Shown here: positions 17,015-25,480 of the stretch, piece by piece | Layout: each line of letters begins with the position of its first letter | Position numbering within the stretch: the first letter of the stretch is position 1 | Assembly (NCBI GenBank): GCA_021604865.1 | Contig: BQJU01000001.1 | Coordinates: 1 to 64,000, forward strand | DNA length: 64,000 nucleotides | Source of the DNA: Saprospiraceae bacterium | Lineage (GTDB): Bacteria > Bacteroidota > Bacteroidia > Chitinophagales > Saprospiraceae | Direction: 5' to 3' | The notes under the pieces: generated by a model | Databases searched by the model: none | Told to the model about the DNA's origin: nothing | Seen by the model: the letters and a program-made list of their open reading frames with translations, nothing else | Program-made: the position numbers and the translations under genes

Positions 17015-18751
17015 ATGATTATTTGTGGAATAAAAGTCACTCATGACGGAGGAATTGCCTTAATTGATAATGGTGAATTAAAGTTCAGCATTGAAATGGA
17101 AAAAATCAATAACAACCACCGTTATAGTGGTTTGACAGATTTATCCAAAATTCCTGAATTGCTGGCAGAATACGGTTATTCGCCAGATATGGTCGACCAT
17201 TTTGTTGTAGATGGCTGGCACGGCACCGGTGCTCACTGGCGTGGCGAACCCGTTCTGGAACCGTTTGATGGAGACACCCCACTAAAGGTCACTGTAGCTC
17301 CATATAATGAATTAGTCCTGACAGATAACATTCTAAAACCTCACCTTTTTGAAGGAGGCCTTTCGATCCAGGGAAAGACTTACGACTATCGTAGCTATAT
17401 GCATGTTGCGGGCCATGTTTGTTCGACTTATGCCACCAGTCCTTACGCAAAGAATGGCGAACCAAGCTTTGTTTTAGTCTGGGACGGCGGGCAGTATCCA
17501 CGCCTCTATTATGTGGATCCAGAAGCTGGAACGATACAAAACCTGGGACACCTTTTCTTCATCCTCGGCACGATGTACAGTGTGATGGGGCATTATTTCG
17601 GGCCCTATAAAAAATCGGAAGAAGAATTGCGCAAAGATCGCGAACAGATGACCATCGAGGGTTATTTTGGAGGGTACTCCATCGCCGGCAAATTGATGTC
17701 CTACATTGCTTTTGGCGAACCGGATGAAACACTCATCCAGGAACTGGATAAGATATACAAAAAAGAGCTGGAGATCTCCAATCTGTTTGAACATAAATTT
17801 ATGACGGCAGTAAGCGATTACGTAGCAGGAAAGGGCTTTTCCGATGCGTCGGTGCTGGCTTCTATGCACGTTTTTCTGGAGCGAATGTTACTTAAAAACC
17901 TGGCCAAAAAAGTCAAAAAGTATCCTGACTTTAAGCGAAACTTTTGTTTCTCTGGCGGGTCTGCTTTAAATATTAAGTGGAATAGTAAAATCCGGGATAT
18001 GGGGTTGTTTAACGGTATTTGGGTGCCTCCAGTTCCAAATGACGCGGGCAGTGCTATTGGTGCAGCATGTAGTGCGATGGCTGAACTCACCGGTCGGTTC
18101 TCCATTGACTGGACAGTCTATTCCGGACCAAAATTAAGGAGTAATGAACCTCAGGGAGGTTGGGAAAAACGCCCTTGCAATATTCCGGAATTAGCTGCTT
18201 TCCTGGCAGAAATTGATGAACCGTTGGTGTTCCTATCAGGAAATGCAGAATTGGGCCCACGAGCGTTGGGCAACCGAAGTATTTTGGCACCGGCCAATCA
18301 TCCGGAAATGCAGGCCAAACTCAATTGTGCCAAATTACGCGAAGAATTCAGACCGGTAGCGCCAATTTGTTTGGAAGCTTATGCCGCCGATGTTTTCGAT
18401 CCCGGGGATGCTGATCCCTACATGCTTTTTGACCACAAAGTCCGCGAATCATGGAAGGAAAAGGTTCCGGCCATTGTACACCTGGATGGAACTGCCCGGC
18501 TGCAAACAGTCAATAAAGAACAAAATGAAACCATTTGGCAATTGTTAACCGAATACCGTGCTATAACGGGAATTCCCTTATTGTGTAATACCAGTGCAAA
18601 CCTAAACGGCTCGGGCTTTTTCCCGGATATAGAAAGCGCTGCACGATGGGGCCGGTCCAATTATATTTGGTCTGAAGGAATGCTTTATGAGCAAGTTGTC
18701 AAATTCCAGTTTGAAACGGTTCAATCCAACCTGGAAGTACCCACTGTATAA
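17015..18751 (+). CDS. NodU/CmcH/TobZ-family carbamoyltransferase
   Basis: 578 residues. The N-terminal Kae1-like part carries the HxxxH metal motif (His130 and His134 in HVAGH) and the WDGG nucleotide-binding segment near residue 158. The C-terminal part has the family signature ELGPRALGNRSILA, then FRPVAPICLE and IPLLCNTSANL. The family makes carbamoyl-adenylate from carbamoyl phosphate and ATP and moves the carbamoyl group to a hydroxyl, less often an amine, of an antibiotic or sugar. It lies 118 bases after the CmlA-like gene, at the end of the cluster. It could carbamoylate the beta-hydroxyl made by that enzyme, the serine hydroxyl, or the side-chain amine of Dap (beta-ureidoalanine is known in other clusters). 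Which one is not decidable here. Confidence 0.92.
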   Translation: MIICGIKVTHDGGIALIDNGELKFSIEMEKINNNHRYSGLTDLSKIPELLAEYGYSPDMVDHFVVDGWHGTGAHWRGEPVLEPFDGDTPLKVTVAPYNELVLTDNILKPHLFEGGLSIQGKTYDYRSYMHVAGHVCSTYATSPYAKNGEPSFVLVWDGGQYPRLYYVDPEAGTIQNLGHLFFILGTMYSVMGHYFGPYKKSEEELRKDREQMTIEGYFGGYSIAGKLMSYIAFGEPDETLIQELDKIYKKELEISNLFEHKFMTAVSDYVAGKGFSDASVLASMHVFLERMLLKNLAKKVKKYPDFKRNFCFSGGSALNIKWNSKIRDMGLFNGIWVPPVPNDAGSAIGAACSAMAELTGRFSIDWTVYSGPKLRSNEPQGGWEKRPCNIPELAAFLAEIDEPLVFLSGNAELGPRALGNRSILAPANHPEMQAKLNCAKLREEFRPVAPICLEAYAADVFDPGDADPYMLFDHKVRESWKEKVPAIVHLDGTARLQTVNKEQNETIWQLLTEYRAITGIPLLCNTSANLNGSGFFPDIESAARWGRSNYIWSEGMLYEQVVKFQFETVQSNLEVPTV

Positions 18752-19002
18752 ACATTGTCATAGTTTTTGATTTAAGGCTTGTTTGGGTCGATTTTTCGAA
18801 GATTCATTGGGTTTATCACTTAGGGCAACCTATGTAACCTACTTTATTTCTGGAGAAAAGTCCAAACAATGCCTTAGATCGTTTTGTTGACATTTATTTA
18901 ATAAGGATCTTTGACAAACCCTGTGAACAAGATTTAGGAAACAAGTACTCAACGTGCAACCTCCTTCAGATTGTCCATGGGATTTGCCAAAGAGGGTTTA
19001 AT

Positions 19003-19857
19003 ATGAATAAAATGAGATGGATTTTGTTGGTATTGTGTCTGGCCATTTATTGCCCGGCTGGATTGGCACAATCTTCTGTTGAAGGGAAAATCTTAGATTC
19101 AAATACGGGCAAAGGGATTGCTTTTGTCAATGTTGGAATTGCAGCAAAAGGGATCGGTACCGTTAGTGACGAAAAGGGATGGTACCGACTACAAATACTT
19201 GATAAAAAGGATGAGGTCACCTTTTCCTCCATCGGGTATAGCACGAAAGCATTGTCAGCTGCCAATTTGTTAAAAGAAGGTGAGATACGTTTAGATCCCA
19301 AAGTCTATGAAATTGAAGAGCTGGAGTTGAGTTCCCGAAAATTTGGACCAGAAATAATCCTCGGAAAAAAATTCGAAAAACGATACCACAGCGTCGGTTT
19401 TGGCAGTCAGCAATTAGGGACCGAAGTAGCCGCCTATATTGAAATTGAAAAAGAAACCCTCTTAAAAAGTGCTCATTTTATTCTGAATCATGGCAATGGG
19501 GATAGTGTTTTGTTTCGAGTTAATATCTTCGATTTTAAAGATGGGCGGATCAGAGAAAACCTGGTTCCCGAAAATGTAATCATTGCCACTGCTCAAAAAA
19601 AAGGAACCCTCTCCGTCGACCTCTCCGCTTATAATATCATTACCGATAATGATGTATTGCTTTGTCTTGAATGGATCAAAGATGACAATGGGAAAGGCAA
19701 CGAAGGCATTACTTTTGGATCCAAAAAAACTCGTTCTGGCAAGAAATTTTATATAAGACAAGCGAGTCAAGGCTATTTCCAGCCGTTTAGTCAAGCAATT
19801 CCTTATGCCCCGAAACTTGAACTGGGCTTTTATATGATTGCCAAACAGGTAGAATAG
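19003..19857 (+). CDS. Exported protein with carboxypeptidase-regulatory-like domain
   Basis: 284 residues. A signal peptide (MNKMRWILLVLCLAIY, cut after GLAQ) precedes a CarboxypepD_reg-like beta-sandwich (about 23-100, with VEGKILDSNTGKGIAFVNV and GTVSDEKGWYRL). Such domains are frequent at the N-terminus of Bacteroidota surface proteins and TonB receptors. The remaining 180 residues are beta-rich and I do not recognise them. The gene stands alone on the + strand, 251 bases after the carbamoyltransferase, and is followed by a strong intrinsic terminator. A role in the peptide cluster is not supported. Confidence 0.8.
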   Translation: MNKMRWILLVLCLAIYCPAGLAQSSVEGKILDSNTGKGIAFVNVGIAAKGIGTVSDEKGWYRLQILDKKDEVTFSSIGYSTKALSAANLLKEGEIRLDPKVYEIEELELSSRKFGPEIILGKKFEKRYHSVGFGSQQLGTEVAAYIEIEKETLLKSAHFILNHGNGDSVLFRVNIFDFKDGRIRENLVPENVIIATAQKKGTLSVDLSAYNIITDNDVLLCLEWIKDDNGKGNEGITFGSKKTRSGKKFYIRQASQGYFQPFSQAIPYAPKLELGFYMIAKQVE

Positions 19858-19892
19858 GGTTTCAAACGAGTTTATTAGAAGGGTTTTTATAA

Positions 19893-19938
19893 AAATAGCC
19901 CGAGCCAATGCTAACTGCTGGCTCGGGCTATTTTTTTT
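19893..19938 (+). terminator. Intrinsic terminator
   Basis: A perfect 14-bp stem, AAATAGCCCGAGCC paired with GGCTCGGGCTATTT, closes a 13-base loop and runs into eight T. It ends transcription 36 bases after the exported protein gene. Confidence 0.92.
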
Positions 19939-20036
19939 GTGGCAGTATCGAAAGTTCAGGTCATAGGGCTTTGAATAAGTTGACTTCTTGAATTAATCAA
20001 ACGGCTGAGGAATTCAAAAAAGGCTTCAATTTTCTT

Positions 20037-20044
20037 TACCTTTG
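20037..20044 (+). promoter_or_regulatory. Candidate Bacteroidota -7 box (TACCTTTG)
   Basis: It matches TAnnTTTG and lies 42 bases before the GH9 start codon. No TTG at the usual -33 spacing is visible, so this rests on the -7 box alone. Confidence 0.3.
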
Positions 20045-20086
20045 GGGTCCAATTTTTGCCATTTCCACCAATCAAAAACCGCTTTT

Positions 20087-22207
20087 ATGCGTACCATTTT
20101 CACCATTCTGGGTCTGAGTTTGATGCAGCTAATATTTGCTCAGGAAATCAGCCCTTTCATTCATATTGATCAATTTGGCTACCAACCGGAAGCAACCAAA
20201 GTGGCTGTGTTATCCGATCCCATTACCGGGTTTAATTCAGACATGGCCTATTCGCCTTCGGCACAAATAGAGGTGCGGGAAGCAGGCAGTGGCAATGTCG
20301 TTTTTTCAGCGGCCCCGGAGGCCTGGAACAATGGCGCTACCCACAACCTTTCGGGCGACCGGGGTTGGTGGCTGGATTTTTCAGTGGTGACAACGCCAGG
20401 AACTTATTACGTTTATGATCCTGGTACAGGGGAGCGATCCGGTGATTTTGAGGTGAAACCGGCGATATATGCTTCGGTGTTGAAGGCGGCATTTCGCATG
20501 TTTTATTACAATCGGTGTAATGCGGCCAAGACGGCTCCTTATGCCGAACCGGGTTGGACGGATGGGCCTTCCTTTTTGAACCCTCTTCAGGATGCCAATT
20601 GCCGATACGTTTACAATCCAAGCAATACGACACTAGAAAAAGACCTAAGTGGTGGCTGGTTTGATGCCGGTGATTATAACAAATATGTCACCTTTGCCGA
20701 GCAGGCCATGCACAACCTGATTTGGGCGTATCGGGAGCATCCGCAGGCTTTTTCGGATGCCAATAATATACCAGAATCGGGTAATGGATTGCCTGATCTT
20801 ATTGATGAAATCAAGTGGGAATTGGACTGGTTATTAAAGATGAATAATGCCGATGGTTCTACCCACATCAAAATGGGTAGCATTGATTTTGGTGATAATG
20901 CGGCAGCACCGCCGAGCCAGAATTTTGACCGGCGTTATTATGGCCCCACCTGTAGTTCGGCGGCTATTGCAGTAGCAGGTATGTTTGCACATGCGGCTTT
21001 GGTGTTCCGGGATTTTTCCAGTTTACAAGCTTATGCCGATTTGCTGGAGACTCGTGCTGAAACGGCCTGGCAACACGTACTGCCCCGACTTAATGCCAAC
21101 AACCTGGATGAAGCCTGTGACGATGGTACCATTAATGCCGGTGATGCGGACTGGGACAGCAATACACAAACAGAAAAAGCCGTTGCAGCGGCCATTTACC
21201 TCTACGAGTTGACGGAGGATCAGGATTATTTGGATTATGTCACGACTCACTACCAGGAAATCGAACCGATCGCCAACGATTTCTGGGGGCCCTATAAAGC
21301 TTCGCTTACGGATGCCTTGCTGCAATTAGCCACATTACCCAACGTACCCACAATGGTAGCAGATAACATTCGCATTTCATTTCAAACGGCAGTGTCGAAC
21401 AACTGGAATGACTTTTTTGGCTTTAATCCAGGTGATTTGTACCGCTCCTATATGCCCAGCTGGTCTTACCATTGGGGCAGCAACTCCGTGCAAGCGGGTT
21501 ATGGAAACCTGAATCAGGTGATTGTTAAATATGGATATGATCAGGGTGATAGCGCCACTTACCACCTCAATGCTTTGGGGCATTTGCACTTTTTACATGG
21601 GGTCAATCCATTGGGCCTGGTTTATTTGTCCAATATGTACGACCTGGGCGGTGATCGCTGTGTGGATGAAATCTATCATACCTGGTTTGCTGACGGCACG
21701 GATTGGGACAACAGCCAGACGTCGGTATATGGTCCTCCTCCCGGCTATCTGGTGGGTGGCCCCAATGCCAATTTTTCGATAGGCACCATCTCCCCTCCTG
21801 CTAATCAGCCTGCACAAAAAAGCTACCTCGACTTCAACGACGGCTGGCCGAATAATTCCTGGGAATTGTCGGAGCCGGCTATTTATTATCAGGCAGCTTA
21901 TATTCGATTATTGGCTGGATTCCACGATGTTAGTCTGGAGACTAAGGTTGAAAATCCCAATTTTTCCGTTGGTGAAGTTATGGTGTTTCCCAATCCTTCA
22001 AGTGGTCATTTTACCCTGAGCGATCTGCCAGACTATAACCGTATCAAAGTAGTGGATGCCACTGGCAAAATCAGGCTATCAATACTGGCTGGAGTAAGCA
22101 GGCTTGAGTTGGATTTATCGTCTTTTGAATCGGGCTCTTATTTTGTCGAAGTGTTTGATGGTCGCAATCGTCTTTTACAGAAAACTCGATTGATTGTAAT
22201 CAAATGA
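20087..22207 (+). CDS. Secreted GH9-family glycoside hydrolase (cellulase-like) with type IX secretion tail
   Basis: 706 residues from ATG 20087. This start gives a clean signal peptide (MRTIFTILGLSLMQLIFAQ); a TTG at 20042 would only add a non-family leader. An N-terminal Ig-like domain (about 20-125, CelD_N type) is followed by the (alpha/alpha)6 catalytic domain. GGWFDAGDYNKYV supplies the catalytic-base aspartates and WELSEPAIYYQAAYI the general-acid Glu typical of GH9. The last 75 residues (VFPNPSSGHFTL to the end) are a type A type IX sorting domain, so the enzyme should be exported and anchored or released at the surface. It probably cuts beta-1,4-glucans. The flanks show no polysaccharide utilisation locus. 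Confidence 0.92.
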   Translation: MRTIFTILGLSLMQLIFAQEISPFIHIDQFGYQPEATKVAVLSDPITGFNSDMAYSPSAQIEVREAGSGNVVFSAAPEAWNNGATHNLSGDRGWWLDFSVVTTPGTYYVYDPGTGERSGDFEVKPAIYASVLKAAFRMFYYNRCNAAKTAPYAEPGWTDGPSFLNPLQDANCRYVYNPSNTTLEKDLSGGWFDAGDYNKYVTFAEQAMHNLIWAYREHPQAFSDANNIPESGNGLPDLIDEIKWELDWLLKMNNADGSTHIKMGSIDFGDNAAAPPSQNFDRRYYGPTCSSAAIAVAGMFAHAALVFRDFSSLQAYADLLETRAETAWQHVLPRLNANNLDEACDDGTINAGDADWDSNTQTEKAVAAAIYLYELTEDQDYLDYVTTHYQEIEPIANDFWGPYKASLTDALLQLATLPNVPTMVADNIRISFQTAVSNNWNDFFGFNPGDLYRSYMPSWSYHWGSNSVQAGYGNLNQVIVKYGYDQGDSATYHLNALGHLHFLHGVNPLGLVYLSNMYDLGGDRCVDEIYHTWFADGTDWDNSQTSVYGPPPGYLVGGPNANFSIGTISPPANQPAQKSYLDFNDGWPNNSWELSEPAIYYQAAYIRLLAGFHDVSLETKVENPNFSVGEVMVFPNPSSGHFTLSDLPDYNRIKVVDATGKIRLSILAGVSRLELDLSSFESGSYFVEVFDGRNRLLQKTRLIVIK

Positions 22208-22218
22208 GGGGCCAGATT

Positions 22219-22274
22219 TTAGGCACCAGGAGTCCGGGAAATAGGTGGAAGTTCTATCCTGACTCCTGCCTCCT
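22219..22274. repeat. Imperfect inverted repeat after the GH9 gene
   Basis: AGGCACCAGGAGTC faces GACTCCTGCCT across about 25 bases. There is no T-tract, so it is either a weak terminator or a remnant of a dispersed palindrome. Confidence 0.35.
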
Positions 22275-22374
22275 TGCCCCTGACCCCCATTTCGCTCCTA
22301 AACGAAATTCTCACCAAAGCTTTTGTAGACACCCAAAAAAAGCTTAACTTGAAGGACCAAAAAAATCAAACCGA

Positions 22375-22479
22375 ATGAAAGCAACTACCAATCTTCAGGA
22401 GTTCCTCCTGTACAGTCCCCGGAGTTCAACTCTGAATAGATTCCATTCTTTTTACTACCCTGATCAGCCATCTCAGTAA
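22375..22479 (+). CDS. Possible 34-residue small protein
   Basis: A short open frame (MKATTNLQEFLLYSPRSS to YYPDQPSQ) ends 26 bases before the EAD-domain gene. It has no recognisable motif and its upstream region (AAAAAAATCAAACCGA) is only A-rich. It could be a leader peptide, a small partner of the next gene, or chance. Confidence 0.25.
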   Translation: MKATTNLQEFLLYSPRSSTLNRFHSFYYPDQPSQ

Positions 22480-22505
22480 GTGTTGTGACTTAATAACCCA
22501 GGAAT

Positions 22506-23270
22506 ATGACACCAGATTTCACCAAAGATGACTTAGTGGGATGGATCGCTTCCGGCAAGGAAAACCAGGTCATGGAAGCCTTGTTAACCATTGCCAAATA
22601 CCAGCAAAAAGATGTACAAAGCCTGATTTTTCTGACCTCTAATAAATACCGGAAACTCAGACAAAATATGTCTTTAGGAAGTATTTCACGGGAAAATTCC
22701 AGCATCATTTCCGCAGAGATCAATCAAAATCTGTTGGAGATCATCGACCAGGTTCGGCTGGAGGAAATCACAGAAAAAGAAGTCAAAAAACAAATAAGGC
22801 GAGAGAAAAGACAAAAAAGCTTATGGCCCTTGGTGATGAGCGCCGGTTTTTTGCTGGCCATGGTTGTCGCTATCCTTTTTATTCAGGGGCGTTTAGGGTT
22901 AAATAAAACTCCAGCGCCGGAAAACTACCTCAATAGTTGGGCCGGAACCTGGGAACAAAACGTGGAGATTGGACCGGATACTCATGTTGATGGCATCGTT
23001 ACATTTGAAATACAAGAAAATGAGGTTGTCGGAATGTCTGAGTCAAAATTCCCAAATGGCATTGCTGTCAAAAACCGCTTGTACAACATTGTTTTTTCAA
23101 AAAATGGAAAAGTACTGAAGGGGAAATGGAAATATGAGGAAGTGCTGAACGTCACGGAAGGGAATTTTGAGGTAACTCTGGGAAAAGATAAAAATAACTT
23201 TTCAGGGACTTATTTTGGTATGGATAATCCGGATGAGGCTTATAAGTGGACAGGGAAGCGAAAGGATTGA
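22506..23270 (+). CDS. EAD11-like effector-associated domain fused to a membrane-anchored beta domain
   Basis: 254 residues. Residues 5-85 form a helical domain with EALLTIAKYQQKD, a run SLIFLTSNKYRKLRQNMSLG and INQNLLEIIDQ. This is the pattern of effector-associated domain 11, a small adaptor domain catalogued in Bacteroidota conflict and immunity systems; the match is by recall of the pattern and not a search. A basic linker and one transmembrane helix (about 106-127) follow, then about 120 residues, beta-rich, with SWAGTWEQNV and NFSGTYFG, reminiscent of lipocalin-like folds. EADs usually recruit another protein with the same EAD; none is seen in this window. The gene is alone, with 298 bases before and 159 after. 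Confidence 0.65.
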   Translation: MTPDFTKDDLVGWIASGKENQVMEALLTIAKYQQKDVQSLIFLTSNKYRKLRQNMSLGSISRENSSIISAEINQNLLEIIDQVRLEEITEKEVKKQIRREKRQKSLWPLVMSAGFLLAMVVAILFIQGRLGLNKTPAPENYLNSWAGTWEQNVEIGPDTHVDGIVTFEIQENEVVGMSESKFPNGIAVKNRLYNIVFSKNGKVLKGKWKYEEVLNVTEGNFEVTLGKDKNNFSGTYFGMDNPDEAYKWTGKRKD

Positions 23271-23429
23271 GTAATTGAGTTTTGGTATGTTGGTGTGTTG
23301 GTGAAATTGTTTGTAAGCGTGCGAATTTATGGGAGTCATGGAGTATGGGCTTTTTTCCCATCCATTTAACTCCTGGACAACCTAACGACTACATCTCTAT
23401 TAAAAATAACCTTTACCAAACCCTTTAAA

Positions 23430-24419
23430 ATGAAACAGCCAATTAACCTTTTGAAAATTTTTCTGATTATTCCGCTGCTGAGCTGCCTGAGTCAGGCGCC
23501 ATTGCATGGGCAGCAATTTTATCGGCCATTGGATACGCTGGATTTGTCTTTTTTCATTTCCGGCATTGCGGCTAATATCCTACCTAAAGACCGCATAGAG
23601 ATCCTGACTTATAGTACCCTGAATTCTTATTGGCTGGCAGTCCATGAATCGGGGCAGCACTCGCCGGTACGAGATCGGTTGCGAGTCACCAATTTTGTTG
23701 CCACTTTGGAAGGCTATTTCGGCTTTTCCAAATCCCAGCGCTGGGACTTGGGATTGCGGCTTCAATACACTCGGTTCCACCAGGATAATGAGGCACGAAG
23801 TTCACCCTTTCGCGTTTTTCAATCTACCAGTGAAACAGAGATTGGCAATCAAATGGATCCCACCTACCACGGCTTAAACAGTGTGGGTGCCCGGCTTAGG
23901 TTTATGCCAATCCCCAGTGTGCCCTCACTAACACTCAATGGTGGTTATACGTTAGCCGTCATCAAATCGGAGGATGAAGCGAAAAGGAGGAGCTTAAACG
24001 CTGACAGGGACATCGCCGATCTCGGCATAGCCTACTACATAGACCTTAACCCTAATACCTATTATTACTTTTTGGCGAATACCTCCGTTTGGCTACCTGG
24101 CGGATTTGACAATAAATGGCAGTACAATAGCAGCGTAAGTTTTTTCCTGGTGCATTTGGCATTTGGACAAAAACTGGTCCTCTATCCGGGGTTATCCTAT
24201 AACCTGACGTACCAACCACCAGTGTATGGCAAAAAATTTTTAGTAAAAACTAGCGATCAATTGCTCGCTTATGCGGGTATTCAGTTTCAGCCAAGCACTA
24301 GTTTTAGTATCAACGGAAGTCTGGCATTTCCACTAATCCTGAATAATAGTAATTTGTTTTTTGAACAGGTCAGAAATAGTTATACCCTGGTGAGTATTGG
24401 ATTGCGGGTAATGCTTTAA
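23430..24419 (+). CDS. Exported beta-rich (probable outer-membrane) protein, unknown function
   Basis: 329 residues. A signal peptide (hydrophobic core IFLIIPLLSCLS, cut near LHGQ) leads into alternating beta strands rich in aromatic residues (for example YYIDLNPNTYYYFLANTSVW). The chain ends in a strand finishing LVSIGLRVML, as outer-membrane barrels often do. A Cys in the signal region is not in a convincing lipobox. No family is recognised. It is convergent with the next gene across a shared terminator. Confidence 0.65.
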   Translation: MKQPINLLKIFLIIPLLSCLSQAPLHGQQFYRPLDTLDLSFFISGIAANILPKDRIEILTYSTLNSYWLAVHESGQHSPVRDRLRVTNFVATLEGYFGFSKSQRWDLGLRLQYTRFHQDNEARSSPFRVFQSTSETEIGNQMDPTYHGLNSVGARLRFMPIPSVPSLTLNGGYTLAVIKSEDEAKRRSLNADRDIADLGIAYYIDLNPNTYYYFLANTSVWLPGGFDNKWQYNSSVSFFLVHLAFGQKLVLYPGLSYNLTYQPPVYGKKFLVKTSDQLLAYAGIQFQPSTSFSINGSLAFPLILNNSNLFFEQVRNSYTLVSIGLRVML

Positions 24420-24450
24420 AGGATGCCGTCGTAGATTGTATGTAGCATCT

Positions 24451-24518
24451 GATAGGCTCAAATGAAAAAAAGCCGCCCGATATCTGAATTGGGAGGCTTT
24501 TTTTCATTTGAGCCTATC
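24451..24518. terminator. Long bidirectional intrinsic terminator
   Basis: A very long hairpin. GATAGGCTCAAATGAAAAA continues into AAGCCGCCC on the left arm and is matched by GGGAGGCTTTTTTTCATTTG followed by AGCCTATC on the right, about 28 pairs with one mismatch. A7 and T7 tracts inside the stem give termination on both strands between the convergent genes ending at 24419 and 24542. Confidence 0.9.
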
Positions 24519-24541
24519 AAGCTAAATTGGCAGGTACGGGA

Positions 24542-25441
24542 TTATTCATTCCTATACATAATCAACTGCCTACCCGTATTTTGGGAAGTGAGTAGCATAA
24601 AAGTTTTTTGCTCTTCATCACCACCACAAGGCGCAGAGCGGTTATAGCCTCCGGGTAGTTTGCTGAAACCAATAAATTCTCCACGAAACGCTTCTATGCC
24701 CAAACCTTTAGAGGTACGGTCAATTTGAATTTGAATGACATTATTGAATTTATCTATAATGCCTGTGACCGGATTATTGTGGAAAAGATCATCCTCTTGA
24801 GAACCATTACAACCAGCACTAAATTCAAGAGAGCTGCCATTGCCCGGACTAGGTGGTGTAGTCACATCTCCCGGAACCAATTGGATAGACTCTTGGCGTA
24901 TGGTATCGCCATTGGGACCAGGAACATCAATGGAATCCGGTTGGAACCAAATACAATATTCCGGATTGTTGGGGCTAAACCAAGCATTAAAGATATGAGC
25001 CGGAGTGGTGATTATAGGACTTGGAATGATGAGTAAGGGTGGTGCCGGAGTCATAAAAATTGGATGGTTTACAAAAAAGCTATGTTCTCTTACGCTTAGC
25101 TCAGAAATGGGAATGAGCCCGCCACAATCGGGATCTTCTGTAAATAGTTGAAAATCGCCTGTCATGTCGGTTTTTAACGTAGTCACGACACCAAAATCTG
25201 TTTCGAACCGGGAGTCCAGTAAAACATTTTCAGTCTGCCCATTGATGGTTCTCTGCATATAAATTTTTCGATCTGCCAAAAAATCAATGGGTTGCGTTTT
25301 AATCAATACCTCGCTGCCTACTTCTTTAACATTGGTGTCAATTTCAGCATTGAGCACTCCATAAGATTCACAATCTGGATTGCAACTCAGTACCAAGAGT
25401 ATGGAGAAGAACAATAAAATGGGTGTTAAAAATTTAATCAT
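24542..25441 (-). CDS. Lipoprotein, unknown function
   Basis: 299 residues. A lipoprotein signal ends in LVLSCNP with the lipidated Cys at residue 20. The mature part is beta-rich with a proline-rich middle (MTPAPPLLIIPSPIITTP) and several Cys pairs (DPDCGG, SAGCNG, SAPCGG). No family is recognised. It is probably a surface or periplasmic lipoprotein. The upstream gene on the same strand ends 39 bases before its start, so the two may be one operon. Confidence 0.7.
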   Translation of the reverse strand: MIKFLTPILLFFSILLVLSCNPDCESYGVLNAEIDTNVKEVGSEVLIKTQPIDFLADRKIYMQRTINGQTENVLLDSRFETDFGVVTTLKTDMTGDFQLFTEDPDCGGLIPISELSVREHSFFVNHPIFMTPAPPLLIIPSPIITTPAHIFNAWFSPNNPEYCIWFQPDSIDVPGPNGDTIRQESIQLVPGDVTTPPSPGNGSSLEFSAGCNGSQEDDLFHNNPVTGIIDKFNNVIQIQIDRTSKGLGIEAFRGEFIGFSKLPGGYNRSAPCGGDEEQKTFMLLTSQNTGRQLIMYRNE

Positions 25442-25480
25442 TGTTATAGGTTTTGGAGTTAAGAAAAAAGGATCACTTTT

